Part shown: piece after piece, positions 57,841 to 64,000 of the stretch | Position numbering within the stretch: position 1 is the first letter of the stretch | How the letters are laid out: every line of letters starts with the position of its first letter | NCBI GenBank assembly: GCA_022818135.1 | Contig: JAFMSR010000015.1 | Span: 30,921,929-30,985,928, forward strand | DNA length: 64,000 nt | Direction: 5' to 3' | Source: Saxidomus purpurata | Taxonomy: Eukaryota; Mollusca; Bivalvia; Venerida; Veneridae | Position numbers and translations under genes: made by a program | Notes under the pieces: model-generated | What the model was told of the DNA's origin: nothing | The model's database searches: none | The model's input: the letters and a program-made list of their open reading frames with translations, nothing else

Positions 57841-57898
57841 GTTTTTAGAATAACTTCCCTTTGTTGTTACTATAAATAGCTTATATTGTAACATTTTT

Positions 57899-58892
57899 AG
57901 CTCGACTTTTCGAAGAAAAGGGGATCTATCCTACTCGCCCCGGCGTCGGCGTCGGCGTTGGTGTCACACCTTAGTTAAGTTTTTCGTACCACCCCACTTT
58001 ATTTCAAAAGTATTAGAGGTATGGCTTTAAAACTTACCATACTTGTTTACCATCATAACCTCCATCTACACACAAGAGTACATAACTCTGTCAAGGTTTT
58101 TGACAGAATTATGGCCCTTTTTTTACTTAGAAAATGTATTGAGCTTGGTTAAGGTTTTCGAACGACCTCACTTTATTTCAAAACCATCGGAGGTATTGCT
58201 TTGAAACTAACCATACTTGTTTACCATCATAACCTAAATCAACAGACAAGAGCACATAACTCTGTCAAGGTTTTTGACAGAATTATGCCCCTTTTTTACT
58301 TAGAAAATACATTGAATATGGGTAAAATCCACTTATTGCCTTAACCCTTTGATATATTGCTTTGAAACTGTGAATGCTTGTTTACATCATTACCACTATC
58401 TCTAGGCAAGAGAAGGTAACTCTGTCAGGTATTTTTTTCAAAAATTAAAGCCCTTTATCGACTTAGAATCTTGGTTAAGTTTTTCGTTCCAGTCCAATTT
58501 TTGACTAAACTGTTAAAATGCTAAACTGAGATATTAATTTGAAGGTTATAATACTTGTTTTCCATCATGATCCCCAAACATTGGCAGGAGAAGGTAATTC
58601 TGTCAAAGATTTTATTTGAATTATGGCCCTTTTGACTTAGAAACTCAGTTAAGATTTTCGTTTTTGTCCACTAGTTGACTTAAGCATTTGAGATATTACT
58701 TTGAAAGTTGGAGTACTTATGTACCATCATGAGACCTATCTGTAAGCAAGATATGATAACTCTGTGAACATGTTTCTTGATTTGTACTTAGAAATTCCTA
58801 GTTAAAGTCTTGTGTGCCCTTAACTGTCAAAGTTTAGTTTTATTGGCAAGCACTAAAAAAGTCGAGCGCGCTGTCCTACTGACAGCTCTTGT
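57899..58892 (+). repeat. AGCTCGAC-type dispersed element with internal monomers
   Basis: Starts AGCTCGACTTTTCGAAGAAA with CGGCGTCGGCGTCGGCG soon after, and ends GTCGAGCGCGCTGTCC followed by GACAGCTCTTGT. AGCTCGAC and GTCGAGC form inverted ends. Inside are about five diverged monomers of 154-174 bp, with marks GGTTAAG.TTTTCG at about 57972, 58146, 58471 and 58644 and the phrase AACTCTGTCAAGGTTTTTGA. I recognise this start and end as a very abundant bivalve repeat; no coding capacity. Confidence 0.87.
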
Positions 58893-60314
58893 TTATTACT
58901 AGCCGTAGAGAAAATCAAGAACACTTTTCTGTGGAACAATATGCATGTTACATCCACATATTTTTGAGATCTGGACCTCACCCCCTTAGGCCTGACCATC
59001 GCACCTGCTCACTGCAGTATCTTTAAATACATCCTACAACTGCGTGTAAGCTAACCAATTACAGATGCAATTCCTTATTCTACTTACCTACTGATCACAT
59101 GTTTATGGTGACAATGTATATAAATACAAGATTTGAAACAAATCGATTTCCTATATCACATCTCATGTATACTATTTATGTCATTTCTAAAAATGAAACG
59201 ATTCGAAAACTATAGGCACCCGGCTATGGTCTTTATCGATCAAATAAAAATGGAACCAGTCGTTTTCTTTTCATAAATCTGCTTTAAAAATTACCGCCAT
59301 AGCATTCACACAAGACAAAATCCCCGCTGTAAACGTAATGGTACCCCGCGCACGCTATTTCATATACTGCGATGCGGGAAACCTATTTTTATAACTTCAT
59401 GTACAATGTATATACTTAATCTGATTTGTGCAGAAGTGACAGAAGTGTTTTTCCTCGAAATTATCTTAATTCAACCGATCGATGCAGTTTTGAGTGGGAT
59501 TTTATTCAGAAAAGTGTTTTGCATTGGTGAGTTATTCCTTACTTACACATATGCCTTGAATATGCGATTGCAGTTTTCAGTTGTTTCAAATCTTGTATTT
59601 ATATACGTTCCGTACATAAAGGGACAATAATAGATTGGGTCGCGAGTCCATACCACAAGCATCTGTGGTTACATCCAATATTAAGGTTTATTTTGACCTG
59701 TCTCTACCTGGTAAGAGTTAGCCCTTTTGACAGCTGGCGGCTCGACATGTTGCATGTGTGCATCTAATTATGAGTTAGCATACTCATTTAGTGTGTATGT
59801 ACCGTCTGTGCCCATTTCAGTATATCGCTTGGAGATGAACATTTCAGTATTGCTTGCTTATGTACACATGGCATCAAAACCGTCCCACCAGTACTTCCAA
59901 TGCTTTGATTATATAATGTCCACACATTCACTCTACTATAAACTTTAATTGAAAACATGTTACACATTGATAGGGCATAAAAGAACAAAGTGAGATTTCA
60001 TTAGCCCCTTTCTAATTTTCAAAGGAAAACATTTCGTCCTTCACTCTTTATAGTTTAAAATCTGATCATTTATAGGAAAGTTAGTTTGAACATTTGTATA
60101 TGAAACACAAATTATGTTGATGTCGCCGAAGTGAATAGTAGTGATAGTTATCATGTGTCTGCAATCAGAAAGATCATTCGTGAATTTGCAAAATCATGAA
60201 ACTGCTAAAGTTCACCAATTGAAACAAAGTTCAGCTTAGTTGCTAATGTCTGTTTACCTACACACAGTTGATTTTAATACTGTGTTTAGGCTCTACACTT
60301 CTTGTTGAAAATAT
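58893..60314. other. No gene seen
   Basis: AT-rich sequence with ORFs of 60-75 codons and no family signature. No repeat from elsewhere in the window was recognised here. Confidence 0.45.
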
Positions 60315-60645
60315 GTTGGAAATGTTCAGTGAGGAACAGGAGAATCATTGGCAAAAACTAAAGTCAGTAAGACAATAGCTGAGCGTGGAGGTGCCATGTG
60401 AAGTACGTAATAACAGATAGAGATCGCGATCAACTGACTGAGTCACTTAGATACTTGATCAAGTATGAGAGATTGAACATAATGTTGACCCACTTCATCT
60501 TGACCATGCACTAATCCCTCCTCGCTACAGTAATAATGATAGTACAATGTACCTTTTCGGCATCAAAGACCTGCTAGAAATGACGGAGCAAGTTGCCCAG
60601 TTTGCTAACTTAGGCTATTTATTGCAGAACGTTCCCTCCAAGTGA
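60315..60645 (+). other. Possible decayed coding fragment of unknown family
   Basis: One frame gives MLEMFSEEQENHWQKLKSV near the start and, after several stops, DSTMYLFGIKDLLEMTEQVA then QFANLGYLLQNV. The composition is more protein-like than the surrounding frames, but I cannot name a family, and it may be chance. Confidence 0.3.
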
Positions 60646-61139
60646 CATACTTTTTATCAAACAGTCACAAGTTCAAGCAAGTTTTTCAAAAGTATTGATG
60701 AAGTGAATGCGGCATATTCATATTATTTGATATAATAAAACTCGGGTGATGAATAGGACATTTACACCTCAAAATTTAAACTAAATTTATTCAGTTTCAG
60801 CACAATCCTATTTGACTCAAATTTTGCAATATGATATATCCTTTATACTATGGACTAATATTATGTTTATCCTCATAATAAAATGAAATAACGTGTTATC
60901 CTGTGAAGGAGGCTCTTTTTTCCCCTCCTATTCACATGTATATTTAAATGCATAAACCTGAAACCTGAAATCTAGAAAATTAGAAAAGAACTGCGTAAAC
61001 TCTTATCAAAAAATTAAAATTTCGATGAAGCTGAAGCGAATATTGAATAAAATCCTCTAACACTTTTAACAGTCTATTTTGGAGTACATTGCAGCATTGT
61101 TGAATCAAGTAAAAAGCGTAGTATAGCTTATGCACGTTT

Positions 61140-61229
61140 TTATTCAAGCCTTTAGTTTTATATTCATGAATAAGAATGTAAATGTTTGAGAAAAATATTT
61201 TTTTCAACGGTAACTGAGAGCGAGCAGCT
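61140..61229 (-). mobile_element. Truncated copy of the TTAA MITE at 20699
   Basis: The reverse complement starts AGCTGCTCGCTCTCAG, then TTACCGTT and an A-rich stretch and ATTCTTATTCATGAATAT, matching 20699-20770. TTAA is at 61230-61233. The opposite terminus was not found upstream. Confidence 0.72.
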
Positions 61230-61233
61230 TTAA

Positions 61234-61490
61234 GGGGGCACTTCCTAAATCTAGCAGATTATATTATTGAAACAGAAATGAAGTGTTTCATGAACGTAAA
61301 ATGATAAATAAATACAATTTTGATAAACAATGCCTCAGTTTAGAAACAAATAATCAATATAGAGGCCTTTTGTAATAAACGCTATCCAACCATTACAAAA
61401 TTGGAAGGGTTTACGGTACTGAAACATATTTCAAATCTAATGGCTTGAAACACGCAATTTTTATTTCCGAGAAAATTTTTGAAAATAAGA
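61234..61490 (+). mobile_element. Truncated copy of the TTAA MITE at 55487
   Basis: Begins GGGGGCACTTCCTAAATCTA directly after the TTAA at 61230-61233 and shares CTAGCAGATTATATT, AATCAATATAGAGGC and GGTTTACGGTACTG with 55487-55740. It ends near where the right inverted arm begins. Confidence 0.72.
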
Positions 61491-61744
61491 AAAAATGTCC
61501 AGATTGCTTGAACCAGTCGCATAGTAGCAGTTTGACAGCGGTCATGAGGATATAAAATTATGAGGACAGCCTTTCTGCCTGTATAACTCACGCCAGCCCT
61601 GAGTTAGTATGTAATCCAAAGTGTTGCATATCAAATAATGCAGTCCATTAAAAGAGCATCTCAACAGTTTCGCACACCTACTGATTATCAGTAAGGTAAA
61701 GATGCACAAACACAAATGCACCTCTGCCTTGAAACAGATGAAAG

Positions 61745-61965
61745 CAGATGCAAGCAGACCTGCATAGTATGCATGGTATAGTCTGCAAACCTGCAGACTA
61801 TGCATGGTATAGTCTACAGGCATGCAGATTATGCATGGTATAGTCTGCACACATGCAGATTATGCATGGTATAGTCTGCAGACCTGCAGATTATGCATGG
61901 TATAGTCTGCGGACCTGCAGAGTATGCATGGTATAGTCTGCAGAGTATACATGGTATTTTCTGCA
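61745..61965 (-). repeat. Palindromic 31 bp array, short version
   Basis: Five to six units around GCATGGTATAGTCTGCAG, more diverged than the ten-copy array at 4430-4745, with exceptions such as TATAGTCTACAGGCATGC. Confidence 0.88.
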
Positions 61966-62085
61966 GTATATTTGACAGTTCTGTAGTTTGTGCATGGTAA
62001 ATTGTATACAGTCATTAAGTGCATGCTTGGTTTATAGTGTCTGCACAGCTGTGTTAATTCAATGCAAAGGTATTGTTTTCTCTTT

Positions 62086-62312
62086 ATTCAATTACTCCTA
62101 CTACAGTGTACATTGTTTTCTCTGTATTCAATTACTCCTACTACAGTGTACATTGCCTTCTCTGTATTCAATTACTCCTAATACAGTGTACATTGCTTTC
62201 TCTGTATTCAATTACTCCTACTACAGTGTACATTGTTTTCTCTGTATTCAATTACTCATACTACAGTGTACATTGTTTTCTCTGTTTTCAATTACTCATA
62301 CTACAGTGTATA
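62086..62312 (+). repeat. 40 bp tandem repeat, about six copies
   Basis: Unit containing TTCAATTACTCCTACTACAG then TGTACATTG and TTTTCTCTGTA. The left arm has only one counterpart near 4272-4315, so the expansion is specific to this copy. It gives Ser/Tyr-rich chance frames on the plus strand. Confidence 0.93.
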
Positions 62313-63716
62313 CAATTTACAGTGTAATGATGATAATAACAACTGCTGTTACAGTAATAATTTCTTTGTTTCCAGAAGTTAACAGTGTAGGTTATACAAA
62401 AAATGCAAATAACGAATACCCCGTAGGCCTTTTATTCAGTTATTTCTTCTAGTGTATGAACAAAATAAGACCAAAAATACCAATTTTCAAGTATCTAAGA
62501 GATAAAAAGCTGTAAACCAACCTTATTTTTTTAGCAAGGACAGACCCTAACACATATATTTGGCGTTAGTGTACCTGTATATGGTGTGCGTTCAATTATT
62601 TAAAGTATACATGTATCTTCTGTTCGATTTTACAGTATGATTTTATCAAGGAAAACATCCGACTCAAAGTTTATGAAGATCCAATGAAAAATGCAACCTC
62701 TATTGCATGATACATAAGGTTTTTCTTTGATTTTACCTTGTGACATTTTAGCCAAAATGACCCATATTCGAACTCAACCTAGATTTCTTTAAGACTGTCA
62801 TTCTGACCAAGTTTCATAAATATCTAATGAAATATAGGCCATGATGGCCCTTAATCGCTCACCAGAGACCTACTTATGACAATATGTGACTAAAGTTCAG
62901 CCCTAAACTACATATCATTAACACAAACATTCTGTTTGACCTGGACTGCTGACCAATTTACATGAGGATGGGTTGTAAATGTCATCTGTATGGCATACAC
63001 ATGGTTTTTAATCTGTGACCTAGTTTCTGACCCCAGATGAACCACATTCAACTTTGATCTAGATTGCATTAAGATAACCATTATGTCCAAGTTTCATGAA
63101 GATTAAATACATTCACAAGTAGTTGCTATCATTTGACCCTGTGACCTAAGTTTTGAACCCAGATGACCAATATGCAAACTCTATCTCGAACACATCAAGA
63201 TAGCCATTCTGACCAAGTGTCATAAAGATCCAATGAAATATGCAACTTATATTGCATATACAGGGGTTTTCTATGATTTGGCCCATGACTTAGTTCTTTA
63301 GCCCATATGATCCATATTACAATGTGGCCTTGAGTCATTTAGGCAGTCATTCTGACCAAGTTTCATGAAGATCCAATTAAAATGCAATCTATATTGCATA
63401 CACAAGGTTTTTCAATGATTTTACCCCGTGACCTAGTTTTTGACCCTGAATGACCCATACTTGAATTCGACCTAAATTTTATCAAGGTTATCATACTGAC
63501 TAGGTTTCATGAAAATTCAAAGATAAATGCAACCTCTATTGCATACACATGTGAGTGACAATGTTTTTCTTTGATTTGACCCTGTGACCCAGTTTTTGAC
63601 CCCAGATGACCCTATTCGAACTCAAAAAAGATTTCATCAAGGCAGTCATTCTGACCAAGTTTCACCTAGATCCAATGAAAATAAGCAGATTCTATTGCAT
63701 ACACAAGGTCAAGTGA

Positions 63717-63765
63717 AGACAGACAGACAGACAGACAGACAGACTGACAGACTGACAGACAGAAG
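63717..63765 (+). repeat. (GACA)n microsatellite
   Basis: About twelve GACA/GACT units. The equivalent place in the left arm (2887-2903) has only a short GTCTGTCTGTC. Confidence 0.95.
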
Positions 63766-64000
63766 ACTGACATCAGGCGATCACAATAAACCATGACCAT
63801 TTTAGCTGAAACAAACGATGTCAACATCATTATCTAAAGAAGACTTCTACATCATAATCACTTAATACTTAATTCACCTTCTTGGACAGAAATTATAAAC
63901 CATCGTGCTCTTGTGAAATAAACTCATTTGGGTCATTTAAGAACAAGAGGGCCATAATGGCACTATATCGCTCATCTGAGTACTAGTGTACCTGCTGCTA

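Larger units (their letters stand above)
61495..64000 (-). repeat. Right arm of the long inverted repeat
   Basis: Reverse complement of the left arm at 2651-5026, carrying the same monomers and the terminal GAGCGATATAGTGCCAT motif at about 63955. The copy continues to the last base of the window, so its outer end is not seen. It differs by a shorter palindromic array (61745-61965), an expanded 40 bp repeat (62086-62312) and a longer (GACA)n tract (63717-63765). Confidence 0.85.

Noticed and set aside
61988..62452. 154-codon ORF on the plus strand
   Set aside because: It is mostly the 40 bp tandem repeat; the 40 bp period rotates frame and the peptide is a repeat artefact. The left arm copy has no such ORF.

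Overview
The window reads as animal nuclear DNA and most probably a bivalve mollusc. It is AT-rich and gene-poor, with one clear spliced gene, decayed retroelements, tRNA-derived SINEs, inverted-repeat elements and tandem-monomer dispersed repeats of the kind common in bivalves. The organism assignment is inference; no marker gene is present. There is one assembly gap of 500 N (5494-5993).

Layout. The outer parts carry two inverted copies of the same long repeat: left arm about 2651-5026, right arm about 61495 to the window end. Between them: a TIR element (1011-2132, outside the left arm); a 3.1 kb non-autonomous DNA element (7448-10592) that splits a tRNA-like sequence; a decayed LINE (12180-13676); a class A GPCR with one frameshift (15213-16176, minus), between two copies of a 0.6 kb repeat; a 1 kb TIR insertion (17960-18979); a TTAA-flanked MITE (20699-21055); SINEs (22384, 30774, 32302, 33600); two more LINE remnants (24560, 26148-28281); a foldback element with a second half-copy (29320-30345 and 33060-33588); and a 0.3 kb tandem array (35735-36970). 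Next come a degraded member of a repetitive invertebrate protein family (37093-40349), the two-exon actinoporin-like gene (41617-43058, minus), and YqaJ-exonuclease and SGNH-hydrolase relics (44405-45812). After these lie a 3.3 kb array of a 46 bp minisatellite between two direct repeats (46720-51717), a DIRS-type retroelement relic (51870-52700), a tandem array carrying GGGGACAAGGGCCTC (52770-54300), several MITEs, and two families of tandem-monomer repeats (56720-58892).

The only locus that looks intact and host-encoded is the actinoporin-like gene, with TATA box, signal peptide, phase-1 intron and stop. The GPCR would be intact apart from one base. A 96-codon cysteine-rich ORF at 6714 is a weak candidate. 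Everything else recognisable is mobile-element debris, so the genes do not form a pathway. The most informative structures are the element inside the tRNA-like sequence, the two TTAA MITEs sharing one TTAA, and the minisatellite with two homogenised subfamilies.
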